Below are positions 54,243 to 63,663 of a DNA stretch of 64,000 bases, piece by piece; position 1 is the stretch's first letter, and each line of letters opens with the position of its first letter. Source of the DNA: Thalassococcus sp. S3 (GTDB lineage: Bacteria > Pseudomonadota > Alphaproteobacteria > Rhodobacterales > Rhodobacteraceae); assembly GCF_004216475.1 (NCBI RefSeq), contig NZ_CP022303.1:2728001-2792000 (forward strand). Direction: 5' to 3'. Under the pieces are notes generated by a model that made no database searches, was not told where the DNA came from, and saw only the letters and a program-made list of their open reading frames with translations. The translations under genes and the position numbers were made by a program.

Positions 54243-54273
54243 CATTCAAATCTTGCACATGTCAGTTGTGCTG

Positions 54274-55605
54274 CTACTCGTCTTCGAGGGCCTCCACAGC
54301 CTTCTGAAGATCGTCTTTGCTGACCTCCTTCTCGCTCACCTCGGCAAGTTCAAAGATATAATCAACGACCTTGTCCTCGAAGAGAGGCGCGCGCAGTTGC
54401 TGTTGCATTTGCGCGTTTTGCTGAACGAATTCAAAGAACTGACGCTCCTGCCCCGGATATTGGCGCGCCTGGCTCATGATGGCCTGGCTCATCTCGGCAT
54501 CGGACACTTCGACTTCGGCCTTCTGGCCCAGCTCGGCCAGCAGCAGGCCCAGGCGAACGCGGCGTTCGGCAAGTTTCTTGTGTTCGTCCGTGGCTTCGAT
54601 CTCGGGGTGATCGTGACCCTGCACCTCGGGGTTTTCCTCATGCCACAGCTGATGCGCGATCTGGCCTGCCTCGGCGTCCACCAGGCTTGGTGGCAGCTCG
54701 AACGACACCTTGCCGTCCAGCACATCCAGAAGACCGCGCTTCATGACAGCGCGTGACGCACCGGCATATTCCGCCTCAAGACGTTCGGAAATCTGACCCT
54801 TGAGCGCGTCCAGATCCTCGGCGCCGAACTTTTTGGCCAGCTCGTCGTCAATCTCGGCGGCGACAGGCTTTTTGACTTCCTTGATCGTGCAGGTAAAGAC
54901 CGCTTCCTTGCCCGCCAGATGCTCGGCCTGATACTCCTCCGGGAAGGTCACCTTGACCTCTTTTTCTTCCTCGACCGCGACACCGACCAATTGCTCTTCG
55001 AAGCCCGGAATGAAGCTGTTGGAGCCCAGTACCAGCGGATAATCCTCGGCCGAGCCGCCCTCGAACGCCTCGCCATCCACCTTGCCGACAAAATCCATGA
55101 CGACCTGGTCGCCGTCCTTGGACTTCACGCCCTTTTTGCGGGATTTGAAGTCCTGTGCCGTCTCGGCCAGATTGCCCAGCGCCTCTTCGACCGCCGCGTC
55201 ATCAGCCTTGACGACCATCTTCTCCAGGCTGATCGACTTCAGGTCGACCTCGGGGATTTCCGGCAGCGCCTCATAGGACATCTCCACATGGACGTCGTCG
55301 CCCTCTTTCCAGTCCTCGTTGGTCATCTTGACCTCGGGCTGAAGCGCCGGGCGGTCGCCGCTGTCTTCGAAATGCTTGGTCATCGCGCCGTCGATGCTTT
55401 CCTGCATCGCTTCGCCCAGAAGACGCTGGCCAAACTGCTTTTTCAGCAGCGCCATCGGCACCTTGCCTTTGCGAAAGCCCTTCATCTCGACCTCGGGCTG
55501 GGCTTCGGCCAGCTTTTCGTTGACCTTGGCGTCCAGCTCATCGGCTGTGACGACAATGGCGTAGCCGCGTTTCAGACCTTCGTTCAGCGTCTCGGTGACC
55601 TGCAT
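54274..55605 (-). CDS. tig: Trigger factor
   Basis: 443 aa from ATG 55605 ([19 protein letters not shown]). The ribosome-binding loop [19 protein letters not shown] is near residues 40-58; PPIase domain ([45 protein letters not shown]) follows; helical C-domain ends LEDE. It protects nascent chains. Alone between cpdB and the TetR gene. Confidence 0.97.
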   Translation of the reverse strand: MQVTETLNEGLKRGYAIVVTADELDAKVNEKLAEAQPEVEMKGFRKGKVPMALLKKQFGQRLLGEAMQESIDGAMTKHFEDSGDRPALQPEVKMTNEDWKEGDDVHVEMSYEALPEIPEVDLKSISLEKMVVKADDAAVEEALGNLAETAQDFKSRKKGVKSKDGDQVVMDFVGKVDGEAFEGGSAEDYPLVLGSNSFIPGFEEQLVGVAVEEEKEVKVTFPEEYQAEHLAGKEAVFTCTIKEVKKPVAAEIDDELAKKFGAEDLDALKGQISERLEAEYAGASRAVMKRGLLDVLDGKVSFELPPSLVDAEAGQIAHQLWHEENPEVQGHDHPEIEATDEHKKLAERRVRLGLLLAELGQKAEVEVSDAEMSQAIMSQARQYPGQERQFFEFVQQNAQMQQQLRAPLFEDKVVDYIFELAEVSEKEVSKDDLQKAVEALEDE

Positions 55606-55705
55606 CAATCATCCCCATAGGAAAAGGCGCGCGGGCCGCGCGCGCATCTGCGAATTTGGGGCCTTCTATTGATCCGTGCCGCGCGGTGCAAGCGGTTTCG
55701 CGGGC

Positions 55706-56344
55706 CTAGGCCAAGGGGTGCGCCAAGGCAGGCAGATCACCGATCACCCGCTGCGCAATCTCGCGCAGGAAGGCGTCGAGATCCATTTCCACATCCGCGA
55801 CCGCCGCCTTGTCGTTGATGAGGATAAAAGACAGCCCGTGCACGAAGGTCCAGAGGATCATGGCCCTCCGCTTTACGTCCTCGTCGATCTCCTCTCGCCC
55901 CAGAACGTCGGCGACGACCCCCTGAACGAAGCTGTAGTGACGCGGCGCCTCGTCGATGAGCTTTTCGTGGCGGCATTCGTCCTGTGCGGCGCCAAAGATC
56001 AGCCGGAACACCCCCGGCTCGGCCTGTGCGAAGGTCAGGTAAGCGTGCCCAAGCGCCAAGATCCGGTCCATTGACTGGCGGGGATGGCCGGCCACCTTTT
56101 CGGACATGATCTGAAACTTGCGCAGCAACCCTTCAAGCGCCACGGCGGTCAGCATCTCATCCTTGTCCTTGAAATGGCGATACGGCGCGGCGGTTGACAC
56201 CCCCGCGACACGGCAGGCTTCGGATACCGAAAAGAGGTCTGGCCCCTTCTCTTCGACCAGCTGTCGCGTGGCCTCCACCAATTGCGCGCGCAGGTCACCG
56301 TGGTGATAGCCTGCTTTTTTCTGAATTTTCTGCTCCTGCTCCAT
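55706..56344 (-). CDS. TetR family regulator of the RND pump
   Basis: 212 aa from ATG 56344; open frame goes on 18 codons into the operator region. HTH: LFSVSEACRVAGVSTAAPYRHFKDKDEMLTAVALEGL, typical of TetR/AcrR. The C-terminal ligand domain resembles the WHG-type (FIKLTFAQAEPGVFRLIFGAA-like). Divergent from the RND pair with twin GTTAG-N5-CTAAC sites in between, so it likely represses the pump and itself. Confidence 0.9.
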   Translation of the reverse strand: MEQEQKIQKKAGYHHGDLRAQLVEATRQLVEEKGPDLFSVSEACRVAGVSTAAPYRHFKDKDEMLTAVALEGLLRKFQIMSEKVAGHPRQSMDRILALGHAYLTFAQAEPGVFRLIFGAAQDECRHEKLIDEAPRHYSFVQGVVADVLGREEIDEDVKRRAMILWTFVHGLSFILINDKAAVADVEMDLDAFLREIAQRVIGDLPALAHPLA

Positions 56345-56381
56345 GATCCGATAGATGGCAACTCCCGTACCACTTGTCAAA

Positions 56382-56415
56382 GTTAGAAAGACTAACATAT
56401 GTTAGAGGCACTAAC
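56382..56415. promoter_or_regulatory. Tandem palindromic operators between tetR and the RND genes
   Basis: GTTAG-AAAGA-CTAAC (56382-56396) and GTTAG-AGGCA-CTAAC (56401-56415), 4 nt apart, creating a central CTAAC-ATAT-GTTAG palindrome. Two regulator dimers on one DNA face, 19 bp centre to centre, are plausible. Confidence 0.85.
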
Positions 56416-56434
56416 ATAAGCAGCGGAGAGCGCG

Positions 56435-57577
56435 ATGAGCGAGCCAACCTCAAAGCCCAGTTTTCTCCGGCGCGCCGTGCGGCGGGTCGTTGTTATCACC
56501 CTCACATCCGCCACGTTGGTGGCCGCCGGAGCGGTGGTGACCATCGGCACGCAGGAGCTGCAGGCCCGCGCGGATCTTGCCAAGCCGACCACCGTTGCCG
56601 ACCTGATACCGGTGCGCGTGCAACCCATCCGGTACGAGGAGGGCTACACGATCCCAAGACGCTATGTCGGAGAGCTGGAGACGGCGCAAAGTACCGACAT
56701 CGCCTTTGAGTTCTCCGGTCTTGTCGCGGATGTTCTGGTCGATGAGGGCGACCGCGTCGCACGGGGAGACATCATCGCCCGCCTTGATACAGCACTGCTG
56801 GAGACCGAGATCGCCCGCCTCGACGCCTCCCGCGACGCGCTGAATGCCCAATTGGCCTTCGCGGATCTGTCCGTGCAACGCCGGCAAGCCCTGCAGGAAA
56901 GGGGCTTTACGTCGACGGAGGCTTACGATCAGGCCCGTTTCAACAGCGCCGAACTGACCGCCCGGATTGCCGAGACATCCGCCGCCATTCGCAACACGGA
57001 AATCCAGATCGAAAAGGCCACGCTATACGCCCCTTTCGATGGCCAGATCGCAGCCCGGCAGGCTGATCAGGGCAGCACGGTCTCTCCCGGTCAGACAATC
57101 GCGACCCTCCTGGAGACCAGCCGCCCAAGGGTGCGCGTCGGCCTGCCCCTCTCGGTCCAGCTTGATCCCGGTGCTGACGTTGAGGTGAAGATTGCCGGCC
57201 AGGCATATCAAGCGACACTTCTGTCGATGCGCCCGGACGTGGACAGTCAGACGCGGACCCAAACGGCGCTTTTCGATCTGCCGGAAAGTGTAATGGCCCA
57301 AGTCGGTCAGACCGTCTCCGTCAGTTTCGACCGCCATATCGACGCCATGGGCGCCTGGGTGCCCGTCGAAGCCTTGCGGGAAGGGGCAAAAGGTCTTTGG
57401 ACCGTGATGATGCTGGATGACAGCGACGTTCTGAGACCGGCAGCGGTTGAGGTTCTTCATGCCGAAGCCGAACGGGCCTATGTCCGCGGCAGTTTCCAAG
57501 AGGGTGCCGCTCTTGTGGAACGCGGCGCGCACCGTCTAACGCCCGGCCAAACCGTGCGCCGGATCGGGGGAGAGTAA
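56435..57577 (+). CDS. RND efflux periplasmic adaptor subunit
   Basis: 380 aa. N-terminal membrane anchor (about residues 17-38), no lipobox; then barrel-sandwich halves (TDIAFEFSGLVADVLVDEGDRVARGDIIARLD and APFDGQIAARQADQGSTVSPGQTIATL) with a hairpin of coiled coil between, and membrane-proximal domain. It joins the inner-membrane pump and outer-membrane channel. The stop is 1 nt before the RND start. Confidence 0.94.
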   Translation: MSEPTSKPSFLRRAVRRVVVITLTSATLVAAGAVVTIGTQELQARADLAKPTTVADLIPVRVQPIRYEEGYTIPRRYVGELETAQSTDIAFEFSGLVADVLVDEGDRVARGDIIARLDTALLETEIARLDASRDALNAQLAFADLSVQRRQALQERGFTSTEAYDQARFNSAELTARIAETSAAIRNTEIQIEKATLYAPFDGQIAARQADQGSTVSPGQTIATLLETSRPRVRVGLPLSVQLDPGADVEVKIAGQAYQATLLSMRPDVDSQTRTQTALFDLPESVMAQVGQTVSVSFDRHIDAMGAWVPVEALREGAKGLWTVMMLDDSDVLRPAAVEVLHAEAERAYVRGSFQEGAALVERGAHRLTPGQTVRRIGGE

Positions 57578-57578
57578 C

Positions 57579-60500
57579 ATGTACACCCTCACGTTCCGTC
57601 AGCCACGCCTCGTGGCTCTGATCCTGCTTGTCCTGATTTCCGCCGGTGCCTCCTCCCTTCTGTCACTGGGTCGGCAGGAAGATCCCACCATCACCAATCT
57701 CTTCGCCACCATCTCCACCCCATTCCCCGGCGCGGACCCCGCACGGGTCGAAGCGCTGGTCACCGCGAAGATCGAAGAGGAACTGCGCGAAATTCCCGAG
57801 GTCGATACGATCGACTCCGTTTCTGGCAACGGAATTTCGGTGGTGTCGGTCGAGCTTCTGGAAACGCTCGATGAGACAACGATCGAGCAGGTCTGGTCCG
57901 AAGCCCGCGATGCCGTCGAAGATGCGCGGCGTGACTTTCCCGCAGGCGTGCAGCCGCCTGACTTCAATGCCGAAGGGATCAGCGCCTATTCGGGTGTGAT
58001 CGCGGTCTCCTCGACCCATGATGGCGTTCCCCTCTCATTGATGACCCGCTATGCCGATGGGCTCTCCGATCAGTTGCGAAGCATTCCGGGCACGAAGGCT
58101 GTCGACCTCTTTGGCGCGGGCGAAGAGGAGGTTCTGGTCCAGGTCGACTTTGCGAAAGCATCGGCGCTGGGGCTTAGCATCGATCAGATCTCGTCCGCGA
58201 TTGCGAATGCAGACGGCAAGGTGCAGGCCGGGCGTCTGCGGGCTGACAGCACCGACATCGCGATCAACATCTCAGGTGAGATCGAGGCGCTGGACCGCAT
58301 TCGCAACATCGTGCTGCGTCAGAATGCCGGTGGCGCCGTCACGCTCTTGAGCGATGTGGCAACCGTTTCACGGGGCGCGAAGGAACCGGGAGAAGAATAC
58401 GCCCTCTACAACGGGCGCCCTGCCGTCCTCGTGGGCGTGCTAGCGCAGGACGGACTGCAGATCGACGTCTGGATGGGCTATGTCCGCGATCAACTGGCCG
58501 AAAGCAACGCGACCGTTCCCATGGGCATGGCCCAGACACTGGTCTTCGATCAAAGCACCTATACCGCAGAGCGCCTGGCCGAGGTCGGTCAAAACATGGC
58601 TATCGGTGTGGGCCTCGTCGTCGCGGTTCTGTTCCTCACGCTTGGCGTCCGTGCCGCCGCCATCGTGGCTCTTGTTCTGCCGGTGGTCAGTCTGGCCACG
58701 CTGGCCACGATGAACATGATCGGTCTGCCGATCCACCAGATGTCGGTGACTGGCCTGATCGTGGCCCTTGGCCTTCTGGTCGACGCCGCGATCGTCATGT
58801 CCGACGAGGTGCGCCAGCGGCTTCTGCGCGGGATGCCGCGCGCGACCGCCGTGGGCGAGGCCACGCGCCGGCTGTCCGCACCTCTCTTTGCATCGACCGT
58901 CACCACCGCCCTGTCGTTCACGCCGATGATCCTGCTGCCGGGTCCGGCTGGTGATTTCGTCGGATCGATTGCGATGGCTGTTGTTCTGATGCTTTTCTGG
59001 TCGCTCTTTGTCGCGCTCACGGTCACGCCCGCCCTCGCCGGCTGGTTCCTGCCAAACAGCGATCGCGCGAGCTTCCTGAGCCGTGGCATCAGCGGCGGCA
59101 TCATTGCGCGTCTGTTCGAGGGCACCATCCGTTGGGCCGTGTCCAACCCGATCAAATCCATTGCACTCTCGCTGGTCTTGCCCGTGCTTGGATTTGCCGC
59201 GTTTCCGACGCTGACAGCGCAGTTCTTTCCCGGCGTCGACCGCGATCAGTTCTATATCGAGGTAGAAATGCCGCCGGGCACGTCCATCCGGCAAACAGGC
59301 ATCGTTGCGCAAGAGATCGACGCGGTCCTGTCCGCGCAAGACGATATCAAATCTGTCTACTGGTCCATCGGCCAATCCGGCCCCGCATTCTATTACAACA
59401 TCATCGGCGGACGCAGTGACGAACCCGGCTATGCTCAGGCCTTCATTACCTCCGCCTCGCCCGCCGCATCAGCCACTCTTGTGCCTGCATTGCAGGCGGA
59501 ATTGAACCAAGCGTTTCCACAGGCCCGGATCCTGGTCCGCGGTCTGGTCCAGGGTCCTCCCGTCGCCGCCCCCGTGGAATTGCGCTTTGTCGGCCAGGAC
59601 ACCGAAGTGCTGCGCGCGCTGGGGGATGAGGCGCGCAGCCTGATGGCCGATCTGGATTTCGTCACCCAAGTGCGGTCCACCATGGGCGGTGGCGCGCCCA
59701 AGATCCGCTATGACATCGACGAAACCAAGGCCCGATTGCTTGGTCTCGACCTGGCCGGCGTCGCGCGGCAACTAGAGGCAAGCCTCGAAGGGGTGACCGG
59801 CGGCTCGCTGGTCGAGGCGACCGAGGAAATGCCCGTGCGGGTGCGTTACGACGATGCCTTCCGCGCCGACCTTGCGGCAATTTCGGACTTGCCTCTTCAG
59901 CTTCCACAGGCCGGCACCGGGGCGCTTGCCACCGTGCCGCTTTCCGAAATCGCCACGGTTCGGCTTGAGCCTGCGGAAAGCACAATCACCCGCCGCAACA
60001 GCGAACGGGCCAACACGGTCCAGGCCTACATTCCGCCCGACATCCTGCCGGAGGAAGCCCTGGTCGAGGTGCAGGCCGCGTTGGATGCAGCGGGGTTCAC
60101 ATTGCCTGCCGGCTACCGGCTTGAGCTTGGGGGCGATTCCGATGCGCGATCGAACACGGTGGGCAATCTGATGGCCTCTGTCGGATTGATCGTCACGCTG
60201 ACCATCGCCACCATTGTACTGACCTTCAATTCCTTCCGCCTCAGTGTGGTCACACTCGTGGTCGCGGTTCTGTCCGCCGGGCTGTCGATGCTTGCCTTGG
60301 CCGTGTTTCAGTATCCGTTCGGGATTAACGCGATCATCGGCGTGATCGGCTCCATCGGCGTGTCGATCAACGCCGCCATCATCATCCTCACCGGGCTCCA
60401 AGCCAACGAAAAGGCCGCTGCCGGTGACACCGCTGAGATGGCCAAGGTGGTGACAGGATCAAGCCGCCACATCGTGTCGACCACGATCACCACCTTTGGC

Positions 60501-60710
60501 GGGTTTCTTCCCCTGATCCTGGCCGGCGGTGGGTTCTGGCCCCCCTTCGCGATGGCCGTGGCGGGGGGTGTCCTGCTCTCGACGGTGATTTCGTTTTACT
60601 TCACGCCGCCGGTCTTTGCCCTGATCCGGCGCCGCGCGCCCAAAGCGAGCTCCGAACAAGCCGAACCTGCAGTGACCTATCTCGAAAAACAGCGCATCGC
60701 CGCGGAATAA
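57579..60710 (+). CDS. RND efflux pump permease (AcrB/HAE1 type)
   Basis: 1043 aa, full AcrB length with 12 expected membrane helices and two large periplasmic loops. TM4 reads VALGLLVDAAIVMSDEV: the first proton-relay aspartate is present, while the next residue, an aspartate in AcrB, is alanine. C-terminal TM10-12 intact. It exports hydrophobic compounds using proton force. No outer-membrane channel gene follows, so the pump must use one encoded elsewhere. Confidence 0.95.
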   Translation: MYTLTFRQPRLVALILLVLISAGASSLLSLGRQEDPTITNLFATISTPFPGADPARVEALVTAKIEEELREIPEVDTIDSVSGNGISVVSVELLETLDETTIEQVWSEARDAVEDARRDFPAGVQPPDFNAEGISAYSGVIAVSSTHDGVPLSLMTRYADGLSDQLRSIPGTKAVDLFGAGEEEVLVQVDFAKASALGLSIDQISSAIANADGKVQAGRLRADSTDIAINISGEIEALDRIRNIVLRQNAGGAVTLLSDVATVSRGAKEPGEEYALYNGRPAVLVGVLAQDGLQIDVWMGYVRDQLAESNATVPMGMAQTLVFDQSTYTAERLAEVGQNMAIGVGLVVAVLFLTLGVRAAAIVALVLPVVSLATLATMNMIGLPIHQMSVTGLIVALGLLVDAAIVMSDEVRQRLLRGMPRATAVGEATRRLSAPLFASTVTTALSFTPMILLPGPAGDFVGSIAMAVVLMLFWSLFVALTVTPALAGWFLPNSDRASFLSRGISGGIIARLFEGTIRWAVSNPIKSIALSLVLPVLGFAAFPTLTAQFFPGVDRDQFYIEVEMPPGTSIRQTGIVAQEIDAVLSAQDDIKSVYWSIGQSGPAFYYNIIGGRSDEPGYAQAFITSASPAASATLVPALQAELNQAFPQARILVRGLVQGPPVAAPVELRFVGQDTEVLRALGDEARSLMADLDFVTQVRSTMGGGAPKIRYDIDETKARLLGLDLAGVARQLEASLEGVTGGSLVEATEEMPVRVRYDDAFRADLAAISDLPLQLPQAGTGALATVPLSEIATVRLEPAESTITRRNSERANTVQAYIPPDILPEEALVEVQAALDAAGFTLPAGYRLELGGDSDARSNTVGNLMASVGLIVTLTIATIVLTFNSFRLSVVTLVVAVLSAGLSMLALAVFQYPFGINAIIGVIGSIGVSINAAIIILTGLQANEKAAAGDTAEMAKVVTGSSRHIVSTTITTFGGFLPLILAGGGFWPPFAMAVAGGVLLSTVISFYFTPPVFALIRRRAPKASSEQAEPAVTYLEKQRIAAE

Positions 60711-60745
60711 GAGAAAGGGCGCGGAACATGTCCCGCGCCCTTCTC
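60711..60745. terminator. Hairpin terminator between RND gene and iron-binding protein gene
   Basis: AAGGGCGCGG (60715-60724) pairs with CCGCGCCCTT (60733-60742), flanked by TTCTC on the plus side and TTTCTCTTATT on the minus side. Probably bidirectional for the convergent genes. Confidence 0.78.
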
Positions 60746-60766
60746 GCTCCCACTGGAAGGGGAGGA

Positions 60767-61798
60767 TTACTTCCAGCCCACCTCGTTAAAGATCTGCTGT
60801 GCCGTGGGCACGTTCTGCGCCACTGCCGACAAGTCTACATCATCGGGCTTGAACATGCCAAGCGTTGCGACCGATGCGCTAAGCCCAACACCCGGAACAG
60901 CCGGATATTCGTCGTTGCCTGCACTGAAATATTGCTGGGCCTGATCGCTGGCCAGGTATTCCAGAAAGCGGACTGCGTTTTCCAGGTTAGGCGCGTTCGC
61001 CGCGACACCGCCACCTGACAGGTTCATATGCGCCCCTTCGGCATCCTGCGCCGGAAACACCCACCCGATATTGGCCAGCGCTTCCTGATCCAGCCCATCC
61101 ACATCCTTCCGCACGGCGCGGGCGAAGTAGTAGGTGTTGGAGATCGAGATGTCGCATTCACCGGACACCAGACCACGCAGCTGATCGGTATCGCCGCCCT
61201 GGGGTTCACGCGCGAAGTTGTTGACCAAACCCTGAGCCCAGCCCTTGGCCGCTTCCTCACCGTGGTTTTCGATCACGGCCGACAGCAGGGTCTGGGAATA
61301 GACATTCGTGGACGACCGGTGGCACACTTGCCCTTCATAGGCAGGATCGGCGAGGTCGACATAGGACATCGGCGGGTTTGTCACGTCCTCCTTGTCATAA
61401 AAGATGATGCGTGCGCGCTGCGAAAAGCCGAACCACTGATTGTCCTCATCCTGCAGGTAAGAGGGGATCCGCGCTTCGAGCACTTCGCTCTCGATGGATT
61501 GCAGAACGCCTGCCGCCTTGGCGCGTTCCAGGCGGGACGTGTCAACCGTCAACAGAATATCAGCCGGCGAGTTCGCCCCTTCGGCTTCCATCCGTGTGAT
61601 CAGCTCGTCCGCCTTGCCCTCGATCCGGTTGATGGTGATGCCGGTCATCTCCTCGAAATCCGAATAGAGCCGCTCGTCAGTATCGTAGTGACGCGAGGAA
61701 TAGAGGTTCAGCTCACCATTTGCATAGGCAGCCGCCGCCGATCCGAACACTGCAGCAGCGCTGAGCGCAAGAAGGGAAACCTTGGATTTAGGATGCAT
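60767..61798 (-). CDS. Ferric-iron ABC transporter substrate-binding protein (FbpA-like)
   Basis: 343 aa with signal peptide (about residues 1-26, AAAVFGSAAAAYA). Binding-protein core NLYSSRHYDTDERLYSDFEEMTGITINRIEGKADELITRMEAEGANSPADIL, and the tyrosine pair in NTYYFARAV that holds Fe3+. It delivers iron to a permease. No permease or ATPase gene is present downstream, so the rest of the transporter must be elsewhere or absent. An inverted repeat lies upstream. Confidence 0.92.
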   Translation of the reverse strand: MHPKSKVSLLALSAAAVFGSAAAAYANGELNLYSSRHYDTDERLYSDFEEMTGITINRIEGKADELITRMEAEGANSPADILLTVDTSRLERAKAAGVLQSIESEVLEARIPSYLQDEDNQWFGFSQRARIIFYDKEDVTNPPMSYVDLADPAYEGQVCHRSSTNVYSQTLLSAVIENHGEEAAKGWAQGLVNNFAREPQGGDTDQLRGLVSGECDISISNTYYFARAVRKDVDGLDQEALANIGWVFPAQDAEGAHMNLSGGGVAANAPNLENAVRFLEYLASDQAQQYFSAGNDEYPAVPGVGLSASVATLGMFKPDDVDLSAVAQNVPTAQQIFNEVGWK

Positions 61799-61820
61799 TG
61801 ATCACTCCCGAGATATCTTT

Positions 61821-61839
61821 TCTGATAAAAACGATCAGA
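61821..61839 (-). promoter_or_regulatory. Inverted repeat upstream of the iron-binding protein gene
   Basis: TCTGAT-N7-ATCAGA, 23-41 nt before the ATG. A possible iron-regulator site; not a known Fur or iron-rhodo box to my reading. Confidence 0.4.
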
Positions 61840-63000
61840 TACCCGAATGAGACAAAAGATCAATCGTTCTTGAGTGTTTTTGTCGGAAAATTTTCCGGGA
61901 CACACGACCTTTTGGCACAAGCAGAACCGTTCGCACTGCCCTGCATGTCCGCGACCCGGTTGATCAGGTCGGATCGGCCGATCGCATCATGATCATCTGG
62001 TTGCAGGAAAAGCCATGTTTAGAACGATGATCACATCGTCATGCTTTGAACCGGGTCCGATGTCTTTGGATGCCCCTGAAAAAGCTTCGCATACGCGCTC
62101 AAGTCAGCAATTGCAAAAAGCAGAGCACCATCGCAAGTGATGCCACTGAGCGCCAGGCGCAGACTACACCTGTAGAAAAGTGCCAAAGAGATCGGGCTTT
62201 TCTTATAAATATAAGACACTTAGGTTAGATCTTATGCGGGCAAAAACGGCATCGGACAGCCATTCCGCTCGACAAAAACCGCTGCTGGCGCGCCTTAGCT
62301 GACATGCGGTGATCCCTTTCACGCTTCGTACGGGAAAGACGGTGATAGGGCGCCTGTCACAAAGATCTGACATGCTCATGGGCCAAGATGTGACGCCGCC
62401 GGAAACGACAACGAACACCAAGAAAGCCGAGGTCGAGATGTAAGCCTGCGGGTCAAGACGCAGACTTTCGCGACCATGTCACTGATCCGGCTGATCAGTT
62501 CGCCCCAAGAATGCCCGCCCTCAAAATGCAGCGCGTGCGAGCCGACATGGCGCGGGAAGCAGACGATAAACGTCTCAAAAGCCACGCCTGTCATGGGATC
62601 CCGTATCGCAAATGACCACGCCTCTTGCCGGAAGCAGCCACAACGGCCACAGGTTGACAGGTCAAGGCCCGGCCCTGCGCGCCCAATGATCTCTGAGATC
62701 GTATTGGATACTTGAAGACATCCACGAAACTGCGGTCACTGCAGAAGGCGACGTGCCTCCCAACTTGCTAGCAGCGCTTGAGCATTTCGGGTTGGAAACC
62801 GACGCCACCCTTGAGAGGGTGCCGTATAAGTCAACGCGTTTGCAAATCCGGCACTAGCGTCGACAGGCACCAAGCAGACGTTAGGCAAGAACAGCAAAAG
62901 TCTATCCCGCTCCGCGATCACTCCAAAAACTTCAGCGAATGACGGCTTTGGGCTGGCTTCGGCTATCAGAGCATGGCGCACCTAACGCCAGTGGGGCCCA
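61840..63000. other. Gene-poor stretch with short unsupported frames
   Basis: About 1.2 kb between the iron-binding gene and the DUF7684 gene. Open frames are short (up to about 120 codons), lack ribosome sites and match no family I know. A frame on the minus strand at 62376-62742 has only an internal ATG (62594) and reads, for example, AWSFAIRDPMTGVAFETF. Another at 62736-62981 codes for 81 aa. The stretch may be decayed sequence or hold an unrecognised RNA. Confidence 0.5.
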
Positions 63001-63036
63001 AAGTACCGCATGCCGCCGTGAACGAATGGCGGCTTT
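62936..63036. repeat. Short repeated motif CGAATGRCGGCTTT
   Basis: Copies at 62936-62949 (CGAATGACGGCTTT) and 63023-63036 (CGAATGGCGGCTTT), both followed by a similar pyrimidine-rich run ending GGCTT. The second forms a stem with GCCGCC (63012-63017), next to the DUF7684 stop. A weaker relative (CAAATGACCGCTT) is near 63593. Confidence 0.4.
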
Positions 63037-63449
63037 CACCGGCTTGAGTAGAGCTTCTCAATAAAATCGCAGCGTTCTTGCTGGGTGAAGTCTAGGATCA
63101 AAATATTTTCAAGTTTCACATCGGAATACTTCGTGCAGTTCTTCGCAAAAACCACAGTTTCCTCAAGAGTCTCGTTGTCATGCCATGTCGTCATGACGAA
63201 CCTATCTTCCGGTTGTTCGCCGTAGTTGTAGTGTTCAAGGAACGCCCAATCGACCGCATCGTCCCACATGGAACAATCAAGGCCCCATGCTACGGCATAA
63301 AGACACCCGGCTGCTACGAGTGCTGCGCTAACTTCGTTCCTGTAGTCGTTGCTGATTTCCCGCTCGATTAATACGAGGCACTTGAATTCCGTCATTTCCG
63401 TCGGGATGGAAATTGGAGTATCTTCGGGAAGGTGTACGTACTTGAACAT
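63036..63449 (-). CDS. DUF7684-like protein
   Basis: 137 aa: MTEFKCLVLIEREISNDYRNEVSAALVAAGCLYAVAWGLDCSMWDDAVDWAF and DRFVMTTWHDNETLEETVVFAKN. I recall this as the DUF7684 family; function unknown. No clear ribosome site precedes the ATG, and base composition is lower in GC than the core genes, consistent with transfer. It lies 234 nt from the IS3 gene. Confidence 0.7.
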   Translation of the reverse strand: MFKYVHLPEDTPISIPTEMTEFKCLVLIEREISNDYRNEVSAALVAAGCLYAVAWGLDCSMWDDAVDWAFLEHYNYGEQPEDRFVMTTWHDNETLEETVVFAKNCTKYSDVKLENILILDFTQQERCDFIEKLYSSR

Positions 63450-63663
63450 GCTTGTTAACGGACCAAGCGACCACGCTTAAGTCAAGTTTGCCGGTGCGAA
63501 CAGACACGAAGCAATTAACCTCAAACCCGACATTGCTAATCTTGCAGCGAAGCTCTCTTTATCCGCTCTCCGGTCATGTCGAATAGTTTGAGCAAATGAC
63601 CGCTTCGCGATAGCGTTAAACTTGTAGCCAGATGCGGCGGAGGCCGACATGATCAGCCCCACC

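Noticed and set aside
62736..62981. 81-aa frame as a gene
   Set aside because: No ribosome site, no recognisable family, located in a gene-poor stretch with repeated motifs; kept only as part of the non-coding region.
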